NCBI RefSeq assembly: GCF_002332425.1
Contig: NZ_NRGS01000004.1
Span: 124,001-188,000 of the forward strand
Length of the DNA: 64,000 bases
DNA from: Brachybacterium alimentarium
Lineage (GTDB): Bacteria; Actinomycetota; Actinomycetes; Actinomycetales; Dermabacteraceae
Direction: 5' to 3'
Below, piece after piece: positions 8,996 through 17,863 of this stretch. Positions within the stretch are counted from its first letter, which is position 1; every line of letters starts with the position of its first letter. Made by a program: the position numbers and the translations under genes. Under the pieces are notes generated by a model. The model had not been told where the DNA came from. It was given only the letters and a program-made list of their open reading frames with translations, and searched no databases.

Positions 8996-10462
8996 AACAC
9001 GACGACTCCCTCCACCCCGTCCTGGATCCGGGACGCGATCTGCTGGCAGGTCTATCCGCTGGGATTCTGCGGCGCGCCCCGGCATCGCGAGGACCTCGGC
9101 GGCGAGGGCTACGGCGGGGCCGACGGCGAGAACGTGGTGCACCGCCTGCGACGCCTCGAGGGGTGGCTCGACCACCTCCTCGGCCTCGGCGCGAACGTGC
9201 TGATCCTCAACCCGATCTTCGATTCCGTCTCCCACGGCTACGACACCCTCGACCACCGTCGTCTCGATCCGCGGCTGGGGGACGACGCCGACTTCGACGC
9301 ACTGATCGCCGCCTGCCATGAGCGGGGGATCCGCGTGGTGCTCGACGGCGTCTTCAACCACGTCTCCGACCAGCACCCGGTGGCCCGACGTGCGATCTCG
9401 GTGGGTCCGAACAGTCCCGAGGGCGCCCATATCCGCTGGTCCGGTGAGCATCCGTACGGCTTCGAGGGCAACCCGGATCTGGTCGAGCTGAACCTCGCCG
9501 ACTCCGTCGTCCAGGACGCCATCGTGGACATCATGACCCTGTGGCTGGGCCGAGGGATCGACGGCTGGCGCCTCGACGCGATGTATGCCGCGGGGGCCGA
9601 CGCCTGGGCGCCGATCCTGCAGCGCGTGCGCGCCGCGCACCCCGAGGCATGGATCCTCGGCGAGGTCATCCATGGCGACTATCCCGCGATCGCCGAAGCG
9701 TCCGGCGCCACCTCGATCACCCAGTACGAGCTGTGGAAGGCGATCTGGTCCGGCCTGCGCGAGCAGAACCTGTTCGAGCTGGCCCATGCGCTGGGCCGTC
9801 ACCAGGAGTTCCTCGACGCCGACGGCGGCGCGCACCCGCTGACGTTCGTGGGCAACCACGACACCACCCGCATCGCCTCCCAGCTCACCGACGGCCGCGA
9901 CCTCGCCGCCGCCTACGCCCTGCTGGCCCTGCTGCCGGGCATCCCCGCGGTCTATGCGGGTGACGAGCTCGGGGCGACCGGCCTCAAGGAGGATCGTCCC
10001 GGCGGCGACGACGCGGTGCGCCCCGCCTTCCCCGACGATCCGGCCGCGGCCGGCACCGCGGCCCACCCCCGGGCGACGCATCCCCTGGAGGTGCTCAGCG
10101 CCGACGCCGCCCCGCGCATCCTCGAGGTGCATCAGCGCCTGTTCGCCCTGCGCCGCCGGGAGCCCTGGCTGTCGAGCGCCCACGTCGCCGTGCGGGAGGG
10201 GACGCTGGAGAACACCTATGCGGAGATCGTGCTCAGCGCGCGCTCGAGCGGCGAGGACGAAGGCGGGCATGAGGGCGAGCGTGAGGACCTGGGCGAGGGC
10301 GTTGTCGGGCCGTCGCTCACCCTCGTGCTGAACCTCGGCGAGGAGGCCCGGCCGGCTCCCGGCGAGGTGATCGAGGCCCTCAGCGGCGCGGACCTGCTCG
10401 ACGGCGTCGGCCCGGCCGCACGGGACGTGGTGCCTGCGCACGGCATCGCCGTGGTGCGGTGA
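8993..10462 (+). CDS. GH13 alpha-amylase-family glycoside hydrolase
   Basis: 489 residues with no signal peptide, so cytoplasmic. All four GH13 regions are visible: region I DGVFNH (118-123), region II GWRLDAM with the nucleophile Asp195, region III ILGEV with the acid Glu224, and region IV FVGNHD (285-290). This supports a working alpha-glucan or alpha-glucoside retaining hydrolase or transferase. The short spacing and absence of an obvious starch-binding module suggest action on maltodextrin-size substrates; the exact specificity is not readable. After the barrel there is a small C-terminal beta domain with an acidic, Gly-rich insertion near residues 415-435. No sugar transporter is adjacent. 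Confidence 0.92.
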   Translation: MNTTTPSTPSWIRDAICWQVYPLGFCGAPRHREDLGGEGYGGADGENVVHRLRRLEGWLDHLLGLGANVLILNPIFDSVSHGYDTLDHRRLDPRLGDDADFDALIAACHERGIRVVLDGVFNHVSDQHPVARRAISVGPNSPEGAHIRWSGEHPYGFEGNPDLVELNLADSVVQDAIVDIMTLWLGRGIDGWRLDAMYAAGADAWAPILQRVRAAHPEAWILGEVIHGDYPAIAEASGATSITQYELWKAIWSGLREQNLFELAHALGRHQEFLDADGGAHPLTFVGNHDTTRIASQLTDGRDLAAAYALLALLPGIPAVYAGDELGATGLKEDRPGGDDAVRPAFPDDPAAAGTAAHPRATHPLEVLSADAAPRILEVHQRLFALRRREPWLSSAHVAVREGTLENTYAEIVLSARSSGEDEGGHEGEREDLGEGVVGPSLTLVLNLGEEARPAPGEVIEALSGADLLDGVGPAARDVVPAHGIAVVR

Positions 10463-10525
10463 GAGATCGCCGTGCGGTGTGAGACGGACGAGCGCCCGCT
10501 TCAGCCTCCGCACACCGACCAGTCG

Positions 10526-10541
10526 TAGGCTCGGGACCATG
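10526..10541 (+). promoter_or_regulatory. Leaderless promoter, -10 TAGGCT
   Basis: TAGGCT at 10526-10531, seven bases, then ATG at 10539. Confidence 0.55.
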
Positions 10542-10892
10542 AGCATCACGATCAAGTCCGCCGAGTCCGTGCACACCGCCCCTGTCGTCGCCGCTGGCCT
10601 GATCGGCGGGTGGCTGACGGCCCGCGAGACCGGTGTCCGCCCGCTCGGCGGCGTGGTGCTCGCGGCAGCCGGGATCTACGCCGGCCGGACCTGGCTGGCA
10701 CGCCGCGGCCCCGCCACCACTGCGGTGCTCGGCGCGACCTACATGCTCGGCTTCGGCCTCTCGCATCCGCTCGCGAAGAAGATCGGCTCCTGGCCCGCCG
10801 TGCTGACCGTGACCGCCGCCGCCGCAGGCGCCTCCGCACTGCTCTCCGACGCCGCCTACAGCGACTGGAGCCCCGCCGACCCCACGGCCTGA
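10539..10892 (+). CDS. Small hydrophobic membrane protein, unknown
   Basis: 117 residues with three to four hydrophobic stretches (roughly 18-32, 38-52, 60-78 and 84-105), rich in Ala and Gly. I do not recognise a family. Notable short motifs are GGWLTARETGVRPLGG near the N-terminus and GFGLSHPLAKKIG in the middle. The start at 10539 rests on the -10 hexamer seven bases upstream. It is a monocistronic-looking gene between the GH13 enzyme and the ABC exporter pair; the context gives no functional hint. Confidence 0.6.
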   Translation: MSITIKSAESVHTAPVVAAGLIGGWLTARETGVRPLGGVVLAAAGIYAGRTWLARRGPATTAVLGATYMLGFGLSHPLAKKIGSWPAVLTVTAAAAGASALLSDAAYSDWSPADPTA

Positions 10893-10944
10893 GGCCAGGA
10901 CCGGCCGCGGCCAGAGCGAGCACGACCGAGCGCGGCCCGGCCGA

Positions 10945-11004
10945 GCGCGGACGAGCGCAGGATGGGCGCAGAATGGGCGGGCGCGGACGAGCGCGGGATG
11001 GGCG
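10945..11004. repeat. 24-bp direct repeat pair
   Basis: A 24-base unit starting GCGCGGACGAGCGC occurs at 10945-10968 and again at 10981-11004 with one mismatch, inside a very G+C-rich stretch between the small membrane protein and the exporter promoter. Confidence 0.8.
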
Positions 11005-11068
11005 GGCGCCCACCCCTCAGCAACGCAGGAACGTCGCCTCAAAGGGCATCTCGCCCCGCTAAACCGCT

Positions 11069-11097
11069 TTCTAACGTCGGAATAGTTGACTAGGCTA
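11069..11097 (+). promoter_or_regulatory. Probable promoter of ABC exporter operon
   Basis: This is a locally A+T-rich stretch. TAGGCT at 11092-11097 fits the -10 pattern seen at other genes here and would give a leader of about 45-50 bases. TTTCTA about 17 bases upstream is a weak -35. A TTGACT overlaps the -10 but has no partner at the right distance. Confidence 0.4.
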
Positions 11098-11150
11098 AGA
11101 CTTCATCCCGACCGCCGGGACAGCGCAATCCTTGAGGACTCCTTTCCCCC

Positions 11151-13124
11151 ATGCTCGGCACCATGAGCCGCCTCTGGCAGACGGTCCGCCCCATCCGATT
11201 CCGCCTCTACCTGGGCCTTCTCAGTGCACTCACCGCCTCCATCGTGGCGCTGATGATCCCCCAGGTGCTCGAATTCATCGTCAACCGCCTCGAGAGCGAC
11301 GCCGTCGCCGCTACCATCTGGACCGGCGGCGCGATCGTGCTCGCCCTCGGCCTGGTCGAGGCCGCCCTGATCTGGATGCGCCGCACCTTCGCGGTCGCAC
11401 CGTCGACCACGGTCGAGAAGCTCATCCGCGTGGACTTCTACCGCAAGGTCCAGAACATGCCGGTCTCCTTCCACGACGCGTGGGGGTCCGGTCAGCTGCT
11501 CTCGCGCATGCTCACCGACATCAGCCAGATCCGTCGGTGGATCGCGTTCGGCATGATCATGGCGGTGACCAGTGCCGTCACCGTCATGGTGGGCATGGCC
11601 CTGCTGTGGCGCTCCTCCGCGATCCTGGCGATCATCTTCTTCCTGGCCGCTGTGCCGGTCTCGGTGATCGCGTACCGCTTCAACCGCAGCTTCTCGGTCC
11701 TCTCGCGCCGCTCCCAGGACCAGAACGGCGATCTGGCCACCACCATCGAGCAGTCCGTGCAGGGCATCCGGGTGCTCAAGGCCTTCGGGCGAGGCCCATC
11801 GGCGCTCGAGGGCTTCACCGAGCAGGCCGAGGAGCTGCGCACCACCGAGGTGCGCAAGGCGACCGCCATCGCCCGCTTCGACATGTTCATGTTCATGCTG
11901 CCCGAGCTCGCTCTGGGCGCGGCACTGCTGGTGGGCCTGCACCTGACCGCGAACGGCTCGATCTCCACCGGTCAGCTGGCCTCCTACTTCGCGACCGCCA
12001 CCCTCGTGGTCGGCCCGGTGCGCCAGCTCGGCATGCTCCTGGGCCAGGCCGTGAACGCCACCACCGCGCTGGACCGTCACTACGACGTGATGGATGCGGC
12101 CAACCGGATCACCTCGCCGCAGGAGCCGGTCGCCGTGGACCCGGCCCGGGCTGTGGGCGCGGTGCGTCTGGACGGCCTCCACTTCCGCTACGAGGACGCC
12201 CCGGACCACGTGAACGACGTGCTCGACGGTGTCGATCTCGAGATCCGCCCCGGCGAGACCATGGCCCTGGTGGGTGTGACCGGGAGCGGCAAGTCCACGC
12301 TGCTGCAGCTGGTTCCTCGCCTGTACGACGTCACCGCCGGAGCGATCACGATCGACGGCGTCGACGTGCGGGAGATGGACCTGATCACGCTGCGCACGCT
12401 GACCGCCGTCGCCTTCGAGGACGCCACCCTGTTCTCCGACTCGGTGCGGGAGAACGTGCTGCTGGGCGCCGCGGCATCCCTGTCCGAGGAGGAGCGCGAG
12501 CAGCTGCTCGAGCTCGCGCTCCGCACGGCCGACGCCACCTTCGCGTTCGACCTGCCGGACGGCGTCGGCACCCCCATCGGCGAGGAGGGCATGAGCCTGT
12601 CCGGCGGTCAGCGCCAGCGCCTGGCGCTGGCCCGGGCGATCGCCGCCCGTCCCGCGGTGCTGCTGCTCGACGATCCGCTCTCCGCCCTGGACACGAAGAC
12701 CGAGGAGACGGTCACCGGCCGACTGCGCGAGGTCCTCGCGGGCACGACGACGCTGATCGTCGCCCACCGCACCTCGACGGTCGCCCTCGCCGACCGCGTC
12801 GCCCTCCTGGACCACGGCCGGGTGATCACCGTCGGCACCCACACGGAGCTGATGAAGACCTCACCCCGCTACCGCTGGGTGATCGCCAACCAGGAGGAGG
12901 AGGTGCGCCGCGACCAGGACATCGAGACCCTGACCGGGGAGCTCGAGCTCAGCGCGATCCAGCAGGCAGCCAGCGCGTCCGAACCGTCGGCCGATCCCTC
13001 GAGCCCTGACGCATCGGGCGAGCCACCGGGGGCGTCCTCCGGGCGGGAGCAGACCGTGACCTCCGGGATCCCCGCCGTGGGCGGGCAGAGCACCGAGCAG
13101 ACCAGTGGGGAGGAGGACCGATGA
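11151..13124 (+). CDS. ABC exporter, half-transporter with non-catalytic ATP site
   Basis: 657-residue TMD-NBD half-transporter. Six membrane helices occupy about residues 15-315 and the nucleotide-binding domain about 340-590. Walker A GVTGSGKST and signature LSGGQRQR are canonical, but the catalytic glutamate after Walker B is Asp508 (LLLDDPLSALD). In heterodimeric exporters such as TM287/288 or BmrCD one subunit shows exactly this change. The tail after residue 600 is Ser/Pro/Glu-rich and disordered. GAGGA lies 12 bases before ATG 11151; ATG 11163 is an alternative start. The stop overlaps the partner gene's ATG (ATGA). Likely role: drug, peptide or lipid export as a heterodimer. Confidence 0.93.
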   Translation: MLGTMSRLWQTVRPIRFRLYLGLLSALTASIVALMIPQVLEFIVNRLESDAVAATIWTGGAIVLALGLVEAALIWMRRTFAVAPSTTVEKLIRVDFYRKVQNMPVSFHDAWGSGQLLSRMLTDISQIRRWIAFGMIMAVTSAVTVMVGMALLWRSSAILAIIFFLAAVPVSVIAYRFNRSFSVLSRRSQDQNGDLATTIEQSVQGIRVLKAFGRGPSALEGFTEQAEELRTTEVRKATAIARFDMFMFMLPELALGAALLVGLHLTANGSISTGQLASYFATATLVVGPVRQLGMLLGQAVNATTALDRHYDVMDAANRITSPQEPVAVDPARAVGAVRLDGLHFRYEDAPDHVNDVLDGVDLEIRPGETMALVGVTGSGKSTLLQLVPRLYDVTAGAITIDGVDVREMDLITLRTLTAVAFEDATLFSDSVRENVLLGAAASLSEEEREQLLELALRTADATFAFDLPDGVGTPIGEEGMSLSGGQRQRLALARAIAARPAVLLLDDPLSALDTKTEETVTGRLREVLAGTTTLIVAHRTSTVALADRVALLDHGRVITVGTHTELMKTSPRYRWVIANQEEEVRRDQDIETLTGELELSAIQQAASASEPSADPSSPDASGEPPGASSGREQTVTSGIPAVGGQSTEQTSGEEDR

Positions 13125-14938
13125 GCACGACGACCACCGAACCCGATCAGGACGGCGACGAGCAGCGGATCCCCACCGCCGCCGAGAACAAGCTCTCCCG
13201 CTCCCGCTCCTTCGCCCTCCTCGGTGAGCTGATCTCCCCGGTGAAGGGCAAGTTCGCGCTGATGGCGCTCATGGTGGTGGTCGCCCAGCTCGCCGTGGTC
13301 GCCGGGCCCGCGATCATCGCCTGGGGCATCGACACCGGCCTGCCCGAGCTGATGCGCGGCAATCCGATCCCTGCCTTCCAGGCCGCGGCGCTGCACATCG
13401 GCGCCGCGATCGTGGGCGGGGTCCTGACCTTCGGATACGTTCGACAGTCCGTCGTGGTCGGGCAGCAGATGCTGCTGTCCCTGCGGCGTCGGGTCTTCCG
13501 CTTCACCCAGCGCCAGGACCTGGAGTTCCACGAGAGCTACACCTCCGGCCGGATCGTCTCGCGCCAGACCTCCGACATGGAGGCCCTGCGGGAGCTGCTG
13601 GACTCGGGCGTGAACGTCATGGTGGGTGCCTTCCTGTCCATGGTGTTCACGATCGTGCTGATCGTGAAGATGGACTGGGTGACCGGTGCGGTCATGCTGC
13701 TGATGCTGATCCCCTGCGTCCTCCTGACCATGTGGTTCCAGAAGCGCTCGAGCGTCGAGTACCGCGCGATCCGTACCCACTCCGCGCGGCTGATCGTCCA
13801 CTTCGTCGAGGCCATGGCCGGTATCCGCGCGGTCAAGGCGTTCCGCAAGGAGGGCCGCAACCAGGCCGAGTTCGACACTCTCGCCCAGGACTACCGGGAC
13901 GCGTCGCTGCGCTCGGTGAACGTGTTCGGCATCTACCAGCCGGCGCTGCGCATCCTGGCCAACGTGACCATCGCGGCCGTGCTGGTCGTGGGCGGTTTCC
14001 GGGTGCTGCACGGAGACCTGCAGGTCGGTGTGCTGGTCGCGCTGGTGCTGTACTCACGTCGCTTCTTCCAGCCGGTCGACGAGATCGCGAACTTCTACAA
14101 CGCCTTCCAGTCCGCAGTGTCGGCGCTCGAGAAGATCGCGAACCTGCTGGCCGTCCAGCCGCACGTGAAGGAGGCCCCGAACCCCACCCCACTGACCGCT
14201 TCGAGCGGTCAGGTGGACTTCCGGGACGTCTCCTTCCGGTACACCGAGGACGGCCCGCTGGTGCTCCAGCCGCTGGACCTGCACATCCCCGCCGGGCAGT
14301 CGATCGCCCTGGTGGGACAGACAGGTGCCGGGAAGTCCACCGTCGCCAAGCTCATCTCGCGTTTCTACGACGCGACCGAGGGCAGCGTGCAGCTGGACGG
14401 AGTGGACCTGCGCGACATCTCCATGGACGACCTGACCCGCAACATCGTCATGGTCACCCAGGAGGCGTACCTGTTCTCCGGAACGGTCGCGGACAACATC
14501 GCGCTCGGCAACCCCGGTGCGAGCCGCGAGGAGATCGAGGCGGCCGCCCGTGCGATCGGGGCCGACTCCTTCATCGAGGCTCTCCCCTACGGCTACGACA
14601 CCGATGTGAGCAAGCGCGGCGGCCGCGTCTCGGCGGGTCAGCGCCAGCTGATCTCCTTCGCGCGAGCCTTCCTCGCCGATCCGCGCGTGCTGATCCTCGA
14701 CGAGGCCACCAGCTCGCTGGACATCCCCTCGGAGCGGATGGTGCAGGAAGGCCTCACCAAGCTGCTGGGGCACCGCACCTCGCTGCTCATCGCCCACCGC
14801 CTCACCACGGTGATGATCGCCGACCGAGTGCTGGTGGTGCACGGCGGAGAGGTGGTCGAGGACGGCTCCCCGCAGGAGCTGGTGGCTCAGGGCGGTCGCT
14901 TCGCGGCGCTGTACCAGGCCTGGCAGGACTCGATGTGA
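13121..14938 (+). CDS. ABC exporter, catalytic half-transporter
   Basis: 605-residue TMD-NBD partner of the preceding subunit, starting in an ATGA overlap. Walker A GQTGAGKST, Walker B ILDEATSSLD (catalytic Glu528) and switch His in LIAHRLTTV are all intact. Its signature is altered to VSAGQ (503-507). This subunit's own Walker motifs pair with the canonical LSGGQ of the partner, so one composite ATP site is fully active and the other, made of Asp508 of the partner and VSAGQ here, is degenerate. This is the textbook heterodimer arrangement. Substrate unknown; no regulator is adjacent. Confidence 0.94.
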   Translation: MSTTTTEPDQDGDEQRIPTAAENKLSRSRSFALLGELISPVKGKFALMALMVVVAQLAVVAGPAIIAWGIDTGLPELMRGNPIPAFQAAALHIGAAIVGGVLTFGYVRQSVVVGQQMLLSLRRRVFRFTQRQDLEFHESYTSGRIVSRQTSDMEALRELLDSGVNVMVGAFLSMVFTIVLIVKMDWVTGAVMLLMLIPCVLLTMWFQKRSSVEYRAIRTHSARLIVHFVEAMAGIRAVKAFRKEGRNQAEFDTLAQDYRDASLRSVNVFGIYQPALRILANVTIAAVLVVGGFRVLHGDLQVGVLVALVLYSRRFFQPVDEIANFYNAFQSAVSALEKIANLLAVQPHVKEAPNPTPLTASSGQVDFRDVSFRYTEDGPLVLQPLDLHIPAGQSIALVGQTGAGKSTVAKLISRFYDATEGSVQLDGVDLRDISMDDLTRNIVMVTQEAYLFSGTVADNIALGNPGASREEIEAAARAIGADSFIEALPYGYDTDVSKRGGRVSAGQRQLISFARAFLADPRVLILDEATSSLDIPSERMVQEGLTKLLGHRTSLLIAHRLTTVMIADRVLVVHGGEVVEDGSPQELVAQGGRFAALYQAWQDSM

Positions 14939-14963
14939 GCTGACGGAGTGGCCGACACGGGCC

Positions 14964-15248
14964 TCACGGTCCGGCGCCGGCCGCGCCCCGGACTGCCCGG
15001 AGGCGCACCGTCTCGCGTCGGCTGCGGTCCTCGGGACGTGTGGCGGACAGCAGGGAGATCCGCCATCCTCCGACGTCGGCGTCGCGCCCGCTCGTCGTGA
15101 TGAGAGCGTGCCGCGCCTCTGCGTCGGAGCGCACCAGGAGCTCGGCGGCGTCGGAGCCTTCGTGCTCCCCCACCCGGACGATCCCGATGCGGAGGTCCTC
15201 CATTCTCCACTGGGCGCCCTGGTCGATCGTGATCTCTTCGATGTCCAT
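14964..15248 (-). CDS. Small protein downstream of WXG-calpain gene, candidate immunity protein
   Basis: 94 residues, no membrane segment or signal peptide, predicted mostly beta, with an acidic N-terminus (MDIEEITIDQGAQW) and a basic C-terminus. Its ATG lies only two bases after the stop of the calpain-domain gene, so the two are translationally coupled. In polymorphic toxin loci a small, poorly conserved gene directly after the toxin usually encodes the immunity protein, so inhibition of the protease is the leading inference. I do not recognise its family, and there is no direct sequence evidence of function. Confidence 0.6.
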   Translation of the reverse strand: MDIEEITIDQGAQWRMEDLRIGIVRVGEHEGSDAAELLVRSDAEARHALITTSGRDADVGGWRISLLSATRPEDRSRRETVRLRAVRGAAGAGP

Positions 15249-15250
15249 CG

Positions 15251-16399
15251 TCAGCCTCCCATGTCCACGGAGGACACCCCGCGGAAGTTCTCCCTGTACT
15301 CATCCTCGGTCATGAACAGGTCCCCCGCACGGGCCGTGCCGCCGAGCGAGCCTCCGTCCGGGCCCCAGGGGTTCTCGAGGTGGATCCGGTCCTCCGAGGA
15401 GACGGTGCCGTCCGGCGCGGGCTCTCCTGCAGGCACGAAGCCCGCGACGTTGTATTCGTGGCGCGGCACGACCGTCGCGTCGTCGACCCGTCCCTCCCAG
15501 TAGGGGTACAGGCGAGCATCCTGCGGATGCTCGGACGCCACGGTCACCGGACCGCTCTCGAAGCGCTTGCGGATCCCCGCGAAACCAGCCTGTCCCGTGC
15601 GCTCCACGTCGCCCGGGGTGAGCATCTCGTACGCCTCGTCGCCCCAGCCGTAGTCGAGGCTCTCGTACGAGGAGTCCCCGTACTCGCTGCGGTACTCCGC
15701 CGCGGCCTTCTCGTAGATCGCCGGCCAGCCGCCGGCCTCCGTCCTCATCATCGGCTGTCCGTCGGACCCCAGGATCACCTCGCCGTCCGCATCGAGCACG
15801 GGCACGCGATGGCCCACGGCATCCGGCGAGAACTCGGAGTCGACGATGATCTCGACGGGCTCGCCGTCCCGGTACATCTGCACGGTCCAGGTGCCGTCGT
15901 CGTTGCGCCACAGGTGCTCGCGGATGTACTCGGGGTCGCGCTCGGCAATGCCCATCAAGGAGGCGAGGAACCAGCAGTCGTTGACGCTGCCCTGGTCGAC
16001 ACCTCGTGACCCGATGTTTCTCTCCGCCTCCTCCTCAGACCTCCGGTACGGGACCGCATTGCGCATCTTCCCGGTGACGATCTCGGGATCATCCTGATCA
16101 CGCCTGCCGTTCGCGAGCAGATCCGCCGCGCCGTGCCCCTCACCCGCTGACGCCTCGTCCTGCTGCTGCGCTTCGGCGTCCATCACCTCGGCGAGCCTGC
16201 GCAGCACATCGATCATGACGGTCGTGCCTGCCCAGGCGTCCTGGGCCCGGGCATCGAACTGGCTCCGGTCCCCTCCTCGCCAGTCGACACCCGCAGTGCT
16301 CGACCTCAGTGCCCCTAGAAGCGTCGCCATCGTCGACGCTCCGGCACGCACGGCGTCGGCATGCGCACGGACCCCCTCCGTCTCCGCCCCCAGGAACAT
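15251..16399 (-). CDS. WXG-domain protein with calpain-like (C2) cysteine protease domain, putative secreted toxin
   Basis: 382 residues. The N-terminal ~95 residues are helical with Trp40-Arg41-Gly42 in a turn between two helices, the hallmark of WXG100/ESX (type VII) secretion domains. From about residue 115 the protein reads as a calpain protease: Cys142 in QGSVNDCWFLASL, His314 in HEYNVAGF and Asn343 in ENPWG. Order and spacing (172 and 29 residues) fit the calpain Cys-His-Asn triad. A GGAGG site lies about seven bases before ATG 16399. The gene is followed after two bases by a small possible immunity gene. No ESX secretion genes are in the window. Role inferred: type VII-exported protease effector. 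Confidence 0.82.
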   Translation of the reverse strand: MFLGAETEGVRAHADAVRAGASTMATLLGALRSSTAGVDWRGGDRSQFDARAQDAWAGTTVMIDVLRRLAEVMDAEAQQQDEASAGEGHGAADLLANGRRDQDDPEIVTGKMRNAVPYRRSEEEAERNIGSRGVDQGSVNDCWFLASLMGIAERDPEYIREHLWRNDDGTWTVQMYRDGEPVEIIVDSEFSPDAVGHRVPVLDADGEVILGSDGQPMMRTEAGGWPAIYEKAAAEYRSEYGDSSYESLDYGWGDEAYEMLTPGDVERTGQAGFAGIRKRFESGPVTVASEHPQDARLYPYWEGRVDDATVVPRHEYNVAGFVPAGEPAPDGTVSSEDRIHLENPWGPDGGSLGGTARAGDLFMTEDEYRENFRGVSSVDMGG

Positions 16400-16455
16400 C
16401 GATCCTCCAGAATCTCTTCGTCATCCACATTTCGCCGCGTCCCGTGGCGATCTGG

Positions 16456-16517
16456 CAGGGAGCGTATGACGATGGGGGCCTCACCCACCGGGAGGAGATC
16501 TCCACTGTGGATAACCT
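16456..16517. promoter_or_regulatory. Divergent promoter region between WXG-calpain gene and lipoprotein, with one DnaA box
   Basis: On the minus strand TACGCT (16466-16461) is a -10 candidate for the protease gene, giving a leader of about 55 bases. On the plus strand TAACCT (16512-16517) is a -10 candidate for the lipoprotein. The latter overlaps a perfect DnaA box, TTATCCACA on the minus strand at 16514-16506. Confidence 0.4.
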
Positions 16518-16600
16518 CGGCGCGACGCACCGGGACGATGCTCCGGGTCGATGCTCCGGCGCCGACCGCCTGCTCCGCCCTGACGATCAAGGACACCTCT

Positions 16601-17140
16601 GTGCAGACTTCCGGGCCGCGCACACGCCGCAGGCCCCTGCGTGCGACATCCCTGGTGGCGGCCGTCGGGGCGATGCTCGCGGTCGCGGCCTGCAGCGCCG
16701 ACGTCCGGCTCGAGGCGCACGACGCGGCGGAGAAGTACGAGCCGATCACGGAAGAGGTCGCCAGGGCGATCACTCAGGAGGGAACCGCTCTGACCAGTGA
16801 CACCGGTGCCCTGGGGATCACCGGCTCTGACGATGAGTGCTGGGTCTCGGCCGGTTCCTATGCCAGCGGCCGGCCGCCGAGCACGGGCGACCCGGAGCCT
16901 CCGGATGCCGGGCCGATCGTGGATGCGGCGCAGGAGGTGCTCAGCGCACAGGGGTTCGCAGAGCTCGAGCTCGATGACGACTACCCCATGCCGATGCAGA
17001 TCTTCACTGCCCACGACGACACCGGCGGACGCATCCACCTCACGATCGAGTCCCGCCCGAGCCGTCCGGCCGTGACCCTGCGGTGGAGCGCCCAGGTCGA
17101 CACGCGGGACCAGCCCTGCGACGAGCGCCTGCTGCACTGA
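16601..17140 (+). CDS. Lipoprotein of unknown function
   Basis: 179 residues from the GTG at 16601, chosen because AAGGA lies seven bases upstream. The signal region RRRPLRATSLVAAVGAMLAV ends in lipobox VAAC, so it should be lipid-anchored at the cell surface. The mature part is acidic, holds a conserved-looking core DDECWVSAGSY near residue 85 and ends with a second Cys near the C-terminus (DQPCDERLLH). These two could form a disulfide. It is divergent from the WXG-calpain gene and might belong to the same locus, but nothing proves it. Family not recognised. Longer in-frame readings upstream lack a signal sequence at their start. Confidence 0.65.
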   Translation: MQTSGPRTRRRPLRATSLVAAVGAMLAVAACSADVRLEAHDAAEKYEPITEEVARAITQEGTALTSDTGALGITGSDDECWVSAGSYASGRPPSTGDPEPPDAGPIVDAAQEVLSAQGFAELELDDDYPMPMQIFTAHDDTGGRIHLTIESRPSRPAVTLRWSAQVDTRDQPCDERLLH

Positions 17141-17154
17141 CGTCATCCTCACGC

Positions 17155-17189
17155 CGACCTGCGACCTGCGACCTGCCACCTGCGACCAG
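17155..17189. repeat. 7-bp tandem repeat, five copies
   Basis: CGACCTG at 17155, 17162 and 17169, then CCACCTG and CGACCAG, directly after the lipoprotein stop. Three copies are exact. Confidence 0.85.
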
Positions 17190-17344
17190 CCTGTGATCGA
17201 GCCGTCATGGCAGGTTCTCCGAAGTCATGGCGCAGCAGGCCCGCGGCGCGCTACATTGCCTGAACACTCAATCACCTCGATCCTGAGGAGCAGCGCCGCT
17301 CTCGGCCGGCCACCCGCGGATCGCCCTCACCCCCAGAGGCACCC

Positions 17345-17860
17345 ATGCTCTCCTCTATCGTGTCGCGCGCCCGTCTCCTGACCGTCCTCCTCGTCGCCCT
17401 CCTGTTCTCCGCGAGCCTGGCGATCGCTCCCCAGGCTGCCGACGCAGCGGTGAAGAAGCCGCTGGACATCGTGAAGGTCTACTACGATCCGCCCGGCAAG
17501 GACTACGCCAAGAACTCCCTGTTCACCAAGGAGTACATCCAGGTGAAGAACACCGGGAAGTCCACGCTCACCCTCACCGGGTACGTGCTCCGCGACAGCG
17601 GCCCGAAGAAGTTCGCGTTCCCCAAGGGCACGAAGCTCAAGGCCGGCAAGACCCTCACCATCCGCACCGGCAAGGGCAAGAACACGGCGAGCACCCTGTA
17701 CTGGAACAACAAGGGCTACGTCTGGAACAACACCGGGGACACGGCCCGCACCTACAACGCCAAGGGCAAGCTGCTGGAGTCCTGCACGTACAAGGGCGGC
17801 AAGCACCCCAAGGCGACCAAGAAGACGGTGCGCACCACCACGACCACGGCATTCTGCTGA
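17345..17860 (+). CDS. Secreted lamin-tail-domain (LTD) protein
   Basis: 171 residues. A Sec signal peptide spans about residues 1-34, with hydrophobic core LLTVLLVALLFSASLAIA and a likely cleavage after ADAA. The mature protein is one immunoglobulin-like lamin tail domain: EYIQVKNTGKSTLTLTGYVLRD, KFAFPKGTKLKAGKTLTI and YVWNNTGDTARTYNAKGKLL follow the LTD strand pattern. It is rich in Lys. Bacterial LTD domains are thought to bind surfaces or nucleic acids and often sit in secreted nucleases; here the domain is alone. It ends in TTTTAFC with a free Cys. A convergent terminator-like hairpin follows. Confidence 0.88.
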   Translation: MLSSIVSRARLLTVLLVALLFSASLAIAPQAADAAVKKPLDIVKVYYDPPGKDYAKNSLFTKEYIQVKNTGKSTLTLTGYVLRDSGPKKFAFPKGTKLKAGKTLTIRTGKGKNTASTLYWNNKGYVWNNTGDTARTYNAKGKLLESCTYKGGKHPKATKKTVRTTTTTAFC

Positions 17861-17863
17861 GGA

